The position numbers and the translations under genes are program-made. Below the pieces are notes generated by a model that saw only the letters and a program-made list of their open reading frames with translations, was not told where the DNA came from and made no database searches. From assembly GCF_945859705.1 (NCBI RefSeq), contig NC_079134.1, positions 46,306,402-46,370,401 of the forward strand: 64,000 nucleotides of DNA. Reading direction: 5' to 3'. This document shows positions 1 through 11,571 of the stretch, piece after piece; position 1 is the stretch's first letter; every line of letters begins with the position of its first letter. The DNA is from Episyrphus balteatus (Eukaryota; Arthropoda; Insecta; Diptera; Syrphidae).

Positions 1-634
1 TTTCGAGGTTCTGTTTTTATATGCGGTAATTCATTACAAACAAATTTGTAACGGTTATTATAAGAACAGATATTCTTCTTTCAAAAACTGTTTAAATTTT
101 CCCGATATCTCTTTTATTGCCCGAGATATTTAAAATTTAAGTAGTGGTCTTTGATTCAGAAACAACACTGGCCAACCAAATTAAACTTTTTTTGCCACAA
201 GAATCAAAATATACTTTTCTGAAGGTTTTTGGGTTGCTGAACTCGAATCCACAATCAGAAAAATTCTATTAGCCTTCGTTCTTGAAATATTACCGTTATA
301 AAATGCAAAAAAAGGGTTTTTTTTTATAACGGTTATATTTCTAGAACGGAGGCTAATAGAATTTTTCCGATTGCAGATTTGAGTTTAGCAGCTCGAAAAC
401 CTTGAGAAAAGTATATTTTGGTTCTTGTGGCAAAAATTCTGTGACCAGTGACTTGAACTTTAGATTAAGTTTAGTTTCTCTTTGGCTTATTAAATGAAAC
501 TTAAGATATCTCGAGCAATAAAAGAGATATCGGGAAAATTTTAACAGTTTTTGAAAGAAGAATATCTGTTCTTATAATAACCGTTACAAATTTGTTTGTA
601 ATGAATTACCCCACATAAAAACAGAACCTCGAAA
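1..634. repeat. Large palindrome (hairpin repeat), cut by window start
   Basis: Bases 1-150 pair with about 490-634 and bases 165-305 pair with about 320-450, so the whole stretch folds on itself around position 313. The outermost bases TTTCGAGGTTCTG match the reverse complement of 622-634. The palindrome probably continues to the left of the window. It holds no open frame of note. A recurring internal block (a pre-terminal GTATATTTTGGTTCTTGTGG) links it to the repeat at 648-800 and to the hairpin at 25505-25745, so it is a dispersed non-coding repeat family. Confidence 0.85.
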
Positions 635-647
635 ACAGCCAAAATGA

Positions 648-800
648 CGTTTTTTAGCATTTTATAACGGAAATATTTCAAAAACGGAAGCTAATCAAAT
701 TTTTCTGACTTCAGATTCGGGTTCAGCACCCCAAAAACTACTAGAAAAGTATATTTTGGTTCTTGTGGCAAAAAAAAAGTTAAATTTTGTTGACCAGTGT
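648..800 (+). repeat. Extra direct copy of the half-arm of the preceding palindrome
   Basis: This stretch repeats, with scattered differences, the block seen at about 320-455: a TTTATAACGG start, the AAAACGGAAGCTAAT segment, the GATTCGGGTTCAGCACC segment and GTATATTTTGGTTCTTGTGG near its end. It lies directly downstream of the palindrome, so the locus is a tandem plus inverted array of one unit. Confidence 0.75.
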
Positions 801-3141
801 TATTATTATTCTCATGAAACTTAGTAAAGGCAGTTTTTTGATTGCAAAAATAAAAAATTGATGGGATTGCGCCCTGTTAGTTGAAAGATGTCAAACCATT
901 TGCGTTCTGTTCCCATGTGTTGTTTCTGTGGTTTGTTCTTTCTCCGCTTTTTTTTTTTGTGTTTTGGATAATCTTATTTTGTATGGGCAAATGGTCAAAT
1001 GGAGGCTGCACCCTCAAAGAAATTTCATCTATTTTATTCTGAAATTTCACATTCGTGAAAATAACCAAGAATTTATAGACTTCCTAAAATTATGATGTAA
1101 TAAGCCCAAAAAATCTCGATAAATCGTGTAGTATGTTGAAAAGCTTAAAGGGTTTATTTTTTTACCACAGGAAACACTTTTGTTTCCAAAATCAGTAACA
1201 TTTTACATTAGAATTAAGTGCAAATTTACAGCAACCGAATGGGTACAAAATTTTTCATATATGGCCCTTAACAGTTATAACGCCTTTTATTTTCTCTAAG
1301 AAATATATACATAGATATATTTGTATAATTTTGTTATATTAAAAAAAAGCAATACAGTCCTCCCACAAGCTAAGCACACCTTCAGTTGATATATTTTTTT
1401 ATGAAATAATGAATGTCAACAATTACAATGGCCACATCATGTAATTTTGTCACATTTTCAAGGTCTACCTACTTAAAATGATTTATTTAGGATTAAATAA
1501 AAAAAAATATATTGTCGTGAGTTCTATAAGTACCTTCCCACACATTGTAAAAACTCTGACGAAAACAATTTAATTTTAAGGAAAAATGCTTGTTAGGGAC
1601 ATTTTTTTTTTGTTTTAAACGATATCCACCCACATTATACATTAAATATAATATCTATGTTAATAGAGAAAAAAACTGTCCATATTCAATGAGAATATGA
1701 ATATGAATTTCATACTCCCTCTGAACTCAATTTGGTAGCCTTGATTCCAACCATTATGCTGCAGTTAATATTATATTCTATTGCAAATGAAATATTCACC
1801 TACAAAGTTTTTTGTTATTATAAAATATCCATAAGTCCAGCATTAAAAAAAAATATGAAAAAAAAAAAAATGTATATCGCCTCCAGTTTTAAAATTCGTG
1901 CCAATTTTTGGTGATTCTAACCTCAAAGCAACTCTAGCAGCAATATTTTTTTTAACTGTGTTGCCTTCATTAAAAATTCAGTGTGTTTTCACTCTCCTAC
2001 ACCAACACCAATTACCCAGCAAAAAAAAAACATACCCGTGATTTTATTTTATATCTCTTACGGTTTACGAGCACATAAAATATTCCACCTATAATTTGAG
2101 GTTATATCCCTGGTGGGTGATAAGGTTAACTGGAGTCCATGCAAATATTGTATCATCTCACTCTTACCCTTTATTGAATTTTGAAAAAGGCGAAAAAGCT
2201 ATTTAAAAAAAAGTAGGTATAGGTACCTACTTTAACGTGTGAGAAAGCATATTGTGTATCCTTACTTTTCACAGGGTTTAAGTCTTTTTGAAATTTTTGC
2301 ATTCCTTGACAGACAGCTTTCATGCATTCAATTGATGTGTTTTTCTGTAGCCATTAATCTATTAGTCTTGTTCTTTCAGAATTTAATATCATTTGCAGTT
2401 TTTTCGTTCTTAAGTCTCTTTGAGTCTTTTCAAATTCCTTAGAATTCTTTCAAGTCTTTCAATTTGTTGGATCCTTAAGTCGTTTGAAATTCCTTATAAC
2501 CATTTACAGCCTTTGGTCATTTTGAAGTGTTTTTGCAATTTAAAACCTAAAAAAAATCTCTCTATTTTCGAGTCCTTTTTTAAGGATTTTTTTTTGTGGG
2601 AAATAAGTTAATCAATCATTGGATAATTCATAGAGAAACTTTTTTGTGAAAGTAAAAATTCAAAAATGATTGAAAACCGTAAAAGGTCATTCCTAAACTC
2701 AATCCCTCCCTCGTATAAATTTCAAAATTTGCAACAATTCCATCTCAAAATCATAAACAAACAAAAAATGTTCATTTTTTGTTTGCTTGCATTAAATATA
2801 CACCATATATCACATTGAAATGCATTGCTTTTGTTTACATTATTTTTTAGTATTCAAACACTTTTGCTACCTTCTAACAACCCCTATAGAAGCTCTATAA
2901 CAATAAATTATAGCCTATTTTATTTGGTTTTTACTACAACAATGCTCACAAACATATATACACACATAGATGGCTTCTTAGAGTCTGTGACAAAATATAC
3001 TTACTTTTTAATTAGATCACTTAACGACCTTCTGTGATACTACTTGCACGTTTTATATGCTTTAGAAGTATTTTGTGTGTGTGTACTTTTTTTTATTTTT
3101 TTTATTTCAATGAACAAAGTACGGTAATTTTCAATTTTATA
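801..3141. other. AT-rich stretch without supported genes
   Basis: No open frame here has recognisable protein features; the longest are about 60-70 codons. Poly-A and poly-T runs and short AT microsatellites are common. Around 2277-2500 a phrase like CTTAAGTCTTTTGAAATTCC recurs three or four times in degenerate form, which may be an old minisatellite. Nothing else can be named. Confidence 0.6.
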
Positions 3142-3145
3142 TTAA

Positions 3146-3686
3146 CCCTTTCGAACCCAAGCTATGAAAATCAATATTAAAAAATGTTTTTTCGGTATTA
3201 TCGGGTCAAATACATCACAACTAAGAATTATGAATAGCAAAAAGTTATTTTCCAAAATAATAAATAGCAAAACTAATGTGTTTTTCTCATGTTACATGTA
3301 AGTAACATGCACTGCCTATGACCACAAAAAAAAGTCGGAGAACTGAGATAATAACTTTTTATGAAACTATAATGTATGCTACTTCTTCTAAGCAAAAAAA
3401 CAAAACACTTTCTGCATTAACATTTTTTATATCTTTTTTTCAAAATTATGACCATATATAAAAAATTTTTTTTTTGCAAAAAAAAAAAAAAAATGTGAAT
3501 TTCAGTCCCTTTCTCAATAAAAAAAAATTAAAAGTATGATATTTGACTAACTTTTTGTAATAATCCAGTAACTAGGCATTATTATCTTTCAATTAAGCCA
3601 TCGTAACCTAAAAAATTGTTTAATTTAATATTTTTTACGAATTTTTAAAAAAATGTTACATGAGAGTAACGCTGGGTCCGAAAGGG
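3146..3686. mobile_element. piggyBac-like MITE, 541 bp
   Basis: The element is bounded by TTAA on both sides (3142-3145 and 3687-3690). Its ends are imperfect inverted repeats: CCCTTTCGAACCCA at the left, and the reverse complement CCCTTTCGGACCCA at the right. TTAA targets and CCC-starting ends are the known signature of piggyBac-superfamily elements. There is no transposase, so it is non-autonomous. Superfamily assignment rests on termini only. Confidence 0.8.
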
Positions 3687-3690
3687 TTAA

Positions 3691-4041
3691 CAAAATAAAC
3701 TCTCGTTTTTACACAGACAACGTCATTGTCCTGGTTTATATTTTTAGAAAATAATTTCAAAATCTAGGTGCATTCACTCACACAGTAGGGTATTATTTCG
3801 TGCGGGGTGGTAGTAGGATTTTAGATACCGAAATGAAATGTATAGTTTTTAGGGAGCTGATGGAAGTAAACTTTATAGAGGACAAGAAAAAAAAGGATTT
3901 TAACAAATCACAATTGCTCTATTCTTAAAGTCGCACAATAGTAAGAGTGAATTTTATTTTTTTATAAAATATGTTGCCAGTTCTAAGAATTTGAATATTG
4001 TAACTCTCGAAAACCGTTGAAGCTTGATTACCACAATAACC
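3691..4041. other. AT-rich stretch between MITE and inverted-repeat arm
   Basis: Nothing recognisable is seen here apart from A-rich runs. It lies outside the 24.6-kb inverted repeat, whose left boundary is at 4042. Confidence 0.6.
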
Positions 4042-4047
4042 AGGTCC

Positions 4048-5477
4048 GTCAAGCTGGGTACGCCACAACCGAAAATCCAAAATCTGAGTATGCAGGAATT
4101 TGTTGCTAATTTGTTGCTAATTTGTTACCCCAATCCCGAATTTGTTGCTCCTGCCCTTACCCCTTAAATCTGTGGCGTGCCCAGCTTGACGTCAAGCTGG
4201 GTACGCCACAAATTAAAATTCAAAATTTCAAAAATGTAAGTATGCAGGAATTTGTTGCTAATTTGTTGCTAATTTGTTACCCTAATTTCGAATTTGTTGC
4301 TCCACGTTTTGCCCTTCAAATGCACATTAACAGATTATGCAAAAAAGCTAAATCGCCCAAAAATGATCGCACAGTCAAAAAAGTGGTATCAATAGAAAGA
4401 GGTCCTTGAAACCTTTTCAAAAAGGTCCATATCAAGTTTTTATTCCAATCCCTTCATGTCCAAAATGCCTTGTGGAGCTTGAATGCATTTGTGGAACATA
4501 TGTGGATGAAACGAAAAAACGCAAAAACACGTAATACTCAAAATTTCAAAAAAATAAGTATGCAGTAATTTGTTGCTAATTTGTTGCTAATTTGTTACCC
4601 CAATCCCGAATTTGTTGCTCCCCCCCTTACCCCTTAAATCTGTGGCGTACCCAGCTTGACGTCAAGCTGGGTACGCCACAACGCAAATTTGAAAATCTAA
4701 GTATGCAGGAATTTGTTGCTAATTTGTTGCTAATTTGTTACCCCAATCTTGAATTTGTTGCTCCACGATTTGACCTTCAAATCGACTGCAACAGATGCAA
4801 TTTTGTGGAGACTTTTTATCTATACGCTTTTTCAAAAAACTAAAAACGCCAAATTTTTGACAGAATTTGTTGCTCTGCAAAAAGCTATTTTTAAATTTTC
4901 TATCATTAATTAATCCCATCTTACAGGAGGAAAAATAATTTTTCGATGACGTCATCAAACAACGCAAAAAATCGTAATACTCAAAATTTCAAAAAAATAA
5001 GTATGCAGTAATTTGTTGCTAATTTGTTGCTAATTTGTTACCCCAATCCCGAATTTGTTGCTCCCCCCCTTACCCCTTAAATCTGTGGCGTACCCAGCTT
5101 GACGTCAAGCTGGGTACGCCACAACGCAAATTTGAAAATCTGAGTATGCAGGAATTTGTTGCTAATTTGTTGCTAATTTGTTACCCCAATCTTGAATTTG
5201 TTGCTCCACGATTTGACCTTCAAATCGACTGCAACAGATGCAATTTTGTGGAGACTTTTTATCTATACGCTTTTTCAAAAAACTAAAAATGCCAAATTAT
5301 AGACAGAATTTGTTGCTCTGCAAAAAGTTATTTTTAAATTTTCTATCACCACCCAATCCCATCTTACAGGAGATAAACTAATTTTTCGATGACGTCATCC
5401 ATCAAGCTGGGTACGATAAAACACAAATTTTAAAATCTAAGTACGCAGGAATCTTAAGCTATTTTGTTGCTAATTTG
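4048..5477 (+). repeat. Tandem TIR units with 40-bp head-to-head palindromes
   Basis: The terminus GTCAAGCTGGGTACGCCACA starts at 4048, 4191, 4661 and 5104. At the last three it directly abuts its own reverse complement, giving 40-bp near-perfect palindromes at 4171-4210, 4641-4680 and 5084-5123. The first unit is a 143-bp mini-element with inverted ends (4048-4190). The next units have a 443-bp period, and 4592-5034 and 5035-5477 are near copies. Each unit contains two or three repeats of the phrase TTTGTTGCTAA. Palindromic GATGACGTCATC sites lie at about 4948 and 5389. This looks like transposon ends multiplied into a small satellite. Confidence 0.88.
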
Positions 5478-5828
5478 TTACCCTAATCTCGAATTTGTTG
5501 CTCCACGATTTGACCTTTAAATTGGCTGAAACAGATGCATGATTTTGAAACTTTATGATACAAAGTTAACAATGCATAGATTTAATACTCTTTGCAGATT
5601 AATGCTTAAATCTTTAATTTGATGTAAAAACTACCTTAAAATACTGTTAAAAACTTCCAAAAACAGAACATAACGCACTTAAACCAACTAGCTGCAGGTA
5701 ATTCAATGCTCTTTAAAGGCTACGTCATTTCCAATATTTGGATATACATACATACCTATCATTACCCTTTCATATTTAAAAACCTTTAAAGGCTGGACCT
5801 ACCTTCAACCTACTTTACTCCCTTCAAT

Positions 5829-7146
5829 CAATGCCGTCTTTACCATAAGGGCACACGGGGCCCGTGCCCAGGGCCCCCATTGTCAGGGGGCCCCGAAGGA
5901 ACGAATATTATATTCTCAAAACATTTTTGTCGGTCAGACCATCTACCAAAAAATTTTAGTTTTTATATGGCAACCAAACAATCAAATACATTTTTTTCTA
6001 CACCTATACGGAAAATATATGTTTTCAAAAAGAAAAGAAAATATGTGGCGTTGTATGCGGAAAAAAATTTAAATCCAAACCACCAAACCCAAATTCAATT
6101 TTCAAAAAAAAAAAATAAGAATAATATTTTCAAAAAACAAGAAAATACCTTTTTTCCACTGTAGGTAAGATTATTTATTATTTATTAATAAAAACAACGA
6201 ATTCTCTTCCATTATCTTTTTCCTTAAATAATAATTTCGTTTGAAGTTTGCAAAACTGTCAAATTTGTAGTGCGTGTTAAAATCAGTGTAAAAATATGAG
6301 TAGATTCGTATTAAAAGACGAAAAAGAATCAATTCGTCGGCAAAAAACATCAATACTTTTTCCGTTGGAAAACGTTTGAGAAAAAACTATTGCCGGCTCG
6401 TCGACGGTACATCAATGTTTTGGTTCAATGGAAAACGCCATGGTACAATGGTTTTAATTTGAATTGCGAATTGCTCTCGTATTTAAAGATTGACACATAA
6501 AATTCATTAAATAACTTTAAAAAACATTTTTTTTTAAGTTTTCTTAGTTTTAATATCAGTATGAACCTTTTTATGTAAAAATTTTCATTAAAATCGGTTG
6601 TTTCGTTTTCATTAAGAAATCGGTTCTATGGCAAGTAGGTACCGTTAGTAACGGTCCAAAAAATATTTTTCTTCTTTCAAAAGTGCGGCCTTATTTGCAG
6701 CAAAACATATTTTTTTTCAAAGCAAAATCGTTATCCGTTTTTGAGAAAATTGCAATATCTCGAAAACTTTATATTGGAGATATCCGTTGAAAAAGAGACA
6801 TTAAAATAAAAAGGCAAAAAATAAAAAAACGGCTCTTGAAAATTACGTAGAAATCGTCTGTACCGAGTTTTTAGCAAATCTATCAATCCGTTTGAGCTCT
6901 TTTTTCCAATTCTTCAAACTGAAACTTATAACGGATACAGGGTACAATTATTGGCAGTGGCAACGATTGATGTCTCGATGCACGTATTATTGGCACCCCC
7001 TTTACTTTATATGAAACGATATATTGGCACCCCTTTTTAACCATAACCATTGCCTTTAAGCCAACCATTGTACTTATTTTACTTTCCAAAAGGGCCCCAA
7101 AATTCTTGTGTGCCCAAGGGCCTCAGGATAGTTAAAGACGGCCCTG
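5829..7146. mobile_element. hAT-like non-autonomous element, 1318 bp
   Basis: The insertion is flanked by the 8-bp direct repeat CCTTCAAT (5821-5828 and 7147-7154). The empty site with one copy is present in the opposite arm at 26863-26870. The right end reads CAGGGCCGTCTTTAACTATC on the minus strand, and the left end CAATGCCGTCTTTACCATA, so the ends are inverted repeats with two changes at the left tip. An 8-bp duplication and CAGGGCCG-type ends are typical of hAT elements. Both ends are rich in GGGCCCC. The interior has no transposase. A segment at 6540-6900 resembles the dispersed repeat at 32640-33110. Confidence 0.9.
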
Positions 7147-8232
7147 CCTTCAATAAAACGCAAAGTAAAATTCAACACTCCAACTTGATTTTTATGGATG
7201 CTCCTCAATTCTTAGTTTAATAAGTGTTAGGTACTGCTACCCATTCAATTCCTATATTGCCAACAGCTTTTTTGTTCTATTTTTCCCAGAAGTTAGGTTC
7301 CTCAATTTCAATATATAAAAATAAATTGAATTTAACGTATTTTTGCATCTTCCTATTTTAAACATATTTACTATATAGGTAACTTCTTCAATATCCTAGA
7401 AAAACCCTTAGACATCTTTTGAAAATACCCCCAATTTTTTTCCATCTTTAAATTTATCTCTATAGCCCTAGTTTTGGAGAGATGCATTTCATTTACTACC
7501 ACACTAACGACCTAAGACCTCAACTCAATTTATGTACCTACTATTCATCCAATCAGATTATTGCGATTTGCGACTTATTTTTATATTATAAAAACAAACC
7601 AAATACCTACATAAAAATGTGTACCTACATTATACTAAATACAAAAAAATCACACATTGATTTTCTATTTTCATAGAAATAATCGAGTGTGTATGCGTTG
7701 ACTTTAAATTTGACTCCGCCCACAACGGTCTGCTTTGATGAAAATAATACATATACTATTACAATTAGTTAGTATCTATATCTACGCACTACGCCTTGAA
7801 ATGTTTTTTCTTTAGTCGGCCTCAGACCTCTAGTAAGGTAAGTACCATGTACGTTCTTTAGAGGCAAAAATGTTATGAAATAGGAACCTACATTTATAAT
7901 GTTATAAACACACATAGGTAGGTAGTTTCATAGGGTTTTCAGTTGAACTGAATTTAAAATTTTTAATTCTGGAAATATGTAGGTATGTGCAAGTTTTTTT
8001 TTATGTTTTGGGTCTGCTATTGATGTGATGAACAACGCTGCATATTTTTAGGGAAAAACTTTAAATTCTAATAAACTGAAGACCCGCTTATTGTAGGTAT
8101 TCTAAATAAAATTAAAACTCTTAGGAAGGTTATAACGGTTTTTAAGTGAAGGTTGAAACGTCTATTTTTTTAACTTAAAGTTTTTGCTTTATATTATGTA
8201 AAGAAATGAAGAAATATTTTTGTTCATATGTT

Positions 8233-9624
8233 TTTCTTTACGTCCGCAATTCCCGATTTTTTTTCATATAAAGTATCAACCTTTAATACAAAAAGTTTTT
8301 CCATCTCATCAATAAACTATTTTCATCACTAACTCTTTCCTCGCGAGTGATTTTCGATTCAATTTGATAGATTATCTTACAAATTAAAAAATCTTATTAA
8401 ATTACAATTCCTTACAAACATTCTTTGTTGTGATTGAGTGACTTTGATCATCGCCTACATTCATCGGTCTCTCTCCCTCACTGTGTAAAGTGTTTTGTAA
8501 GCGGTTTTGCCTTGTCTCCCTTGGTGAGTGCAATTTTTTTTATATGTTCTGCCGAAAAGAAGCAAAAACATTGAAACTACATCAAAACAAATCATTATAT
8601 TTCATTCTGAGCCTACTCTGTGGACTACATTTCATCGAAAGCTGTGGAAGCTCATTGAAATAATTCAACAATTTTCTTCGCTGTCTGAAACTACTTCAAA
8701 CAATACCACTCAAAATCTTTTTTGCTGGCCTGCAACATCAACAATTTGACTTTTTGTCTCATCTGGCCCGAGCTTTCGCCCGCTGCACTCTTCAGCTTTC
8801 ATCTTAGCGACATATCTCCATTCTTATCATCTCTACCTATCTCATCTACCATCCCGGTGAGTGACTTTTTTAACGTATATGTTCTGCCCTCGAAGCAGTG
8901 TTTGATGCTACATAAATCAGTATTTCTCTTTTCCTGCACTTTCTTGCTGAAATTATCATCTTCCCTGATTGCTCGAGTTTCGTCAGACAGCCGCATCTCA
9001 TCATCTCGGACTAACTCTACCAACTAAATTTCACATTCAAACATCAATGCCATTGCTTTTTGGCTTTACCTTTCTGGGTGAGTTCTTTTTAGTATTGTTC
9101 TGCCAAGCAGTTCTACTTTGTTGCTGCACCATTAAGTAGTGTCTTCGGTGTTTGTTTATTTACATATTTTTCTACCATCTGCTACTTGTCATCTTTAACG
9201 CCATCTCTTCTTTCATCTATACATTATACCTTACACTATTCATCTACTACTTTTCATCTTAACGCCATCTATATCCTCATTCATCAACTAATTTTCATCT
9301 TTAATCGCCATCTTTACTATCATCATCTACAAATCAAGCAACATTAATACTTCTAAACGTCGCCTACGCCATCTACATTCTAATCCGATAAACTTTAATA
9401 ATTTCGGTTTGTGTCTTGAGTGTACAGTATGTACATTCTAATCCGATAAACTTTAATAATTTCGGTTTGTGTCTTGAGTGTACAGTATGAACCAACAAAC
9501 AAAATCTGAAACTAAAATTATTTATTTTATTTAATCTCCACTACGGATTTTTAATAATTACAAAAAAAAAAAAAAAAAAAATCTAAATTTTTCCAAAACT
9601 TATATTAATACAAATTATTTAACT
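8233..9624 (+). promoter_or_regulatory. 5' leader of the LINE with repeated motifs
   Basis: This 1.4-kb leader is expected to hold the internal promoter, but no promoter element can be named with confidence. A motif of the form GGTGAGTG followed by a T run and TATGTTCTGCC recurs near 8523, 8853 and 9076. Short CATCTTTAACGCCATCT phrases recur near 9190-9320. A 58-bp perfect tandem pair follows at 9374-9489. A run of about 18 A lies at about 9562, just before ORF1. Confidence 0.6.
9374..9489 (+). repeat. 58-bp tandem duplication in LINE 5' leader
   Basis: Two identical 58-bp copies (9374-9431 and 9432-9489) each begin TACATTCTAATCCGATAAAC and end with TGTACAGTATG. They lie 136 bases before the ORF1 start. 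Tandem promoter-region monomers are known from several LINE families, but whether these act that way is inference. Confidence 0.9.
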
Positions 9625-11571
9625 ATGGAAAATAGTTGCGGTTTCTCCGATTGTTCTCATAATGATGGTAAAATTTCTGACCGAGTGAAATGCCATGGTG
9701 TTTGCGGTAACTCTTTTCATATTTCATGCATCGGTTTAACAAAAAGAGCAAGTTCTCATTTCAAAGAATATTTAAAATACTTCGTTTTCTACTGCAATGA
9801 ATGTAAAGAAATATCTATGTCCCACGTTTTGCTTGCAGTGAAACTTCTCAGCGATTCTACTAATAATATCACATCGGACAATGAACTTTTTCATAAAAAC
9901 GTTTTAGCAAAGTTTAATCTTTTTGATGACCTATCTAAAAATATCGAAACCGTTAATTCAACTCTTGAAAACTATGGTAAACAGTGTCTCGCGAAGCATA
10001 CGAAAATTGAGAAAAATCTTACCTCCTTAGTTCAAAAATACCCCCGTGATGACCAACTGAACATAATCGAAGATATCAAGCGAGTCATTAAAACGTCTTT
10101 TGCTTCTTTGGTCAAATCTAATCCCCTTGATGATATTAAAAACCAGCTAAAAACAATCCAATCCGATTTGGATATTCATTTCCAAAATACCTCAAAAAAC
10201 TCATCAAATTTCAATCAACCCGCTCCATTATATTTCGATTTGGTTCCTCAATTCAACGATATAAGTAATGATCTTGCAGCGACTCGTATATCCATCGATG
10301 ATCTCTTTGAAGAAATAAGATCCGTTTCCTGCAAAATCGATGAAATACCGGATAAAATTCAACCTAGTACCTCAATTTACAATACTTCTATCCTTGCGGA
10401 AATGGTAGATAACTCAACATATCATCATTCAACTCCCTCTCTTCTTGCTGAAACTCTCGACGTCTCCGAAAACCCTTCTAATTTTCGGCTACACCCTATC
10501 ACCACTACTGACTCTGCAACTCAGACCAACTTTTCTGGATCTCCTAAAAAAGACCAACCCACCATCATGCGTTTCGGTTCTTCTTGGACACTATCCGAAT
10601 GGAATAATAGAATAAATAAGTTGGAACTTAACTCAAAATTCACCCCCTTCTTTTTGAAGCGCGTACCTAAGCCAGCCAATATTTCTTGGATCCGTAATCT
10701 TTTTCATCACAAGTTCTCCATCACTTTAGGTGAATGTAAACGTCTATCACCATCAAGTCTCAAGATTTACGTCCCATCCAAATACACATGGTTGTTTTCA
10801 TCATCTACTAATGACGTCTTCCGGTTGGGTAAAATATTAATGTCCAAATGGATCTTCAACAACAGCAATAAACATGATACTTCCAGCAATTATACCCAAA
10901 CTAGTTTTAAGGCTAAACATTCCAAAAATAATCCAATCCCTCAAAACCGTGTGTCTTTTAATCTGGACCCTGTTTCCAAACCCTCATCGTCCTCAAAGAG
11001 TTCAAATAATTCATTATATTATCCTAATTTTGTTCAGTCTCACACATTAAATCCAACCTCTTTGTCTCGCTCTTCTTCTCCTTCCTCATCTTCTAAGCCC
11101 ACCCCACAATCTTACAAAAAAAGAAACGTCAAGTCTTCTACCATTCAACAAATAAATGTACCTCCTCCAGCCTTTGATCCACTCTGTCCTCCAACTGTTA
11201 AACACTCTTTTAGATTTTCTAATTCACTTTCTTCTGTCAATGACATGAACGGCCGGTATACGATGGCACGGTTACGTGATAATAAACTTTTTGATAACGT
11301 TCGCTTGTACCTAGCCTACCTATATGACAAACCTGATTCTGTCTGTATTGACGGTAAAACCAAAACGCACATAATTTATTCTATAAAAAAGGAAGGCCTT
11401 CCAACTGATCCTATCCCCCTTCGTAATATTTATACTCGCTTCCTTGAAAATTTTGATATCTCTCCCTCCACTGCTTCTAAAGACCTCGCGACTTTTGCCT
11501 CTCACATTAGTTCTAAACAATCTTCTTACCACCGATCTCGTAATGCTGCTAATAAACATTCTCATTCCTAA
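9625..11571 (+). CDS. LINE ORF1 protein with N-terminal PHD-like zinc finger (648 aa)
   Basis: This is probably the RNA-binding chaperone-type protein that packages the LINE transcript. The N-terminus shows a Cys/His pattern fitting a PHD-type finger: C5, C10, C23, C27, H32, C35, C57 and C60. A middle section (about residues 85-260) is charged and probably helical or coiled. A more conserved block with tryptophans, around residues 310-420, may be the RRM-like or esterase-region equivalent; it was not identified. Residues 440-530 are Ser/Pro/Asn-rich and probably disordered. PHD-bearing ORF1 proteins are known in CR1-group elements. The ATG at 9625 follows a long A run and gives the full finger. 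The frame is intact and overlaps ORF2. Confidence 0.85.
   Translation: MENSCGFSDCSHNDGKISDRVKCHGVCGNSFHISCIGLTKRASSHFKEYLKYFVFYCNECKEISMSHVLLAVKLLSDSTNNITSDNELFHKNVLAKFNLFDDLSKNIETVNSTLENYGKQCLAKHTKIEKNLTSLVQKYPRDDQLNIIEDIKRVIKTSFASLVKSNPLDDIKNQLKTIQSDLDIHFQNTSKNSSNFNQPAPLYFDLVPQFNDISNDLAATRISIDDLFEEIRSVSCKIDEIPDKIQPSTSIYNTSILAEMVDNSTYHHSTPSLLAETLDVSENPSNFRLHPITTTDSATQTNFSGSPKKDQPTIMRFGSSWTLSEWNNRINKLELNSKFTPFFLKRVPKPANISWIRNLFHHKFSITLGECKRLSPSSLKIYVPSKYTWLFSSSTNDVFRLGKILMSKWIFNNSNKHDTSSNYTQTSFKAKHSKNNPIPQNRVSFNLDPVSKPSSSSKSSNNSLYYPNFVQSHTLNPTSLSRSSSPSSSSKPTPQSYKKRNVKSSTIQQINVPPPAFDPLCPPTVKHSFRFSNSLSSVNDMNGRYTMARLRDNKLFDNVRLYLAYLYDKPDSVCIDGKTKTHIIYSIKKEGLPTDPIPLRNIYTRFLENFDISPSTASKDLATFASHISSKQSSYHRSRNAANKHSHS

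Larger units (their letters stand above)
4042..8232 (+). repeat. Left arm of a 24.6-kb inverted repeat
   Basis: The arm matches the reverse complement of 25749-28638 almost base for base once a 1318-bp insertion (5829-7146) is removed. It resumes at 14614-14651 after a LINE insertion. The outer terminus AGGTCCGTCAAGCTGGGTAC is the reverse complement of the outer terminus at 28638. Only a handful of mismatches were noticed along about 2.9 kb, so the arms are either young or kept alike by gene conversion. Small open frames here (for example at 4592, 5035 and 7482) recur in the other arm only because the DNA is duplicated. Confidence 0.92.

Noticed and set aside
4122..5286. Conserved small frames beginning MLPQSRICCS, repeated three times here and three times in the right arm
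   Set aside because: They recur because the underlying DNA is duplicated and inverted. The frames run across TTTGTTGCTAA repeats and palindromes and show no domain or codon signature.
4048..5477. CRISPR-like regular repeats
   Set aside because: Units are long, bounded by inverted ends and partly palindromic, spacers are not unique, and the DNA is eukaryotic.
5880..6164. Frame inside the hAT-like element as transposase remnant
   Set aside because: Low-complexity Lys/Asn-rich tail and no hAT transposase motifs.
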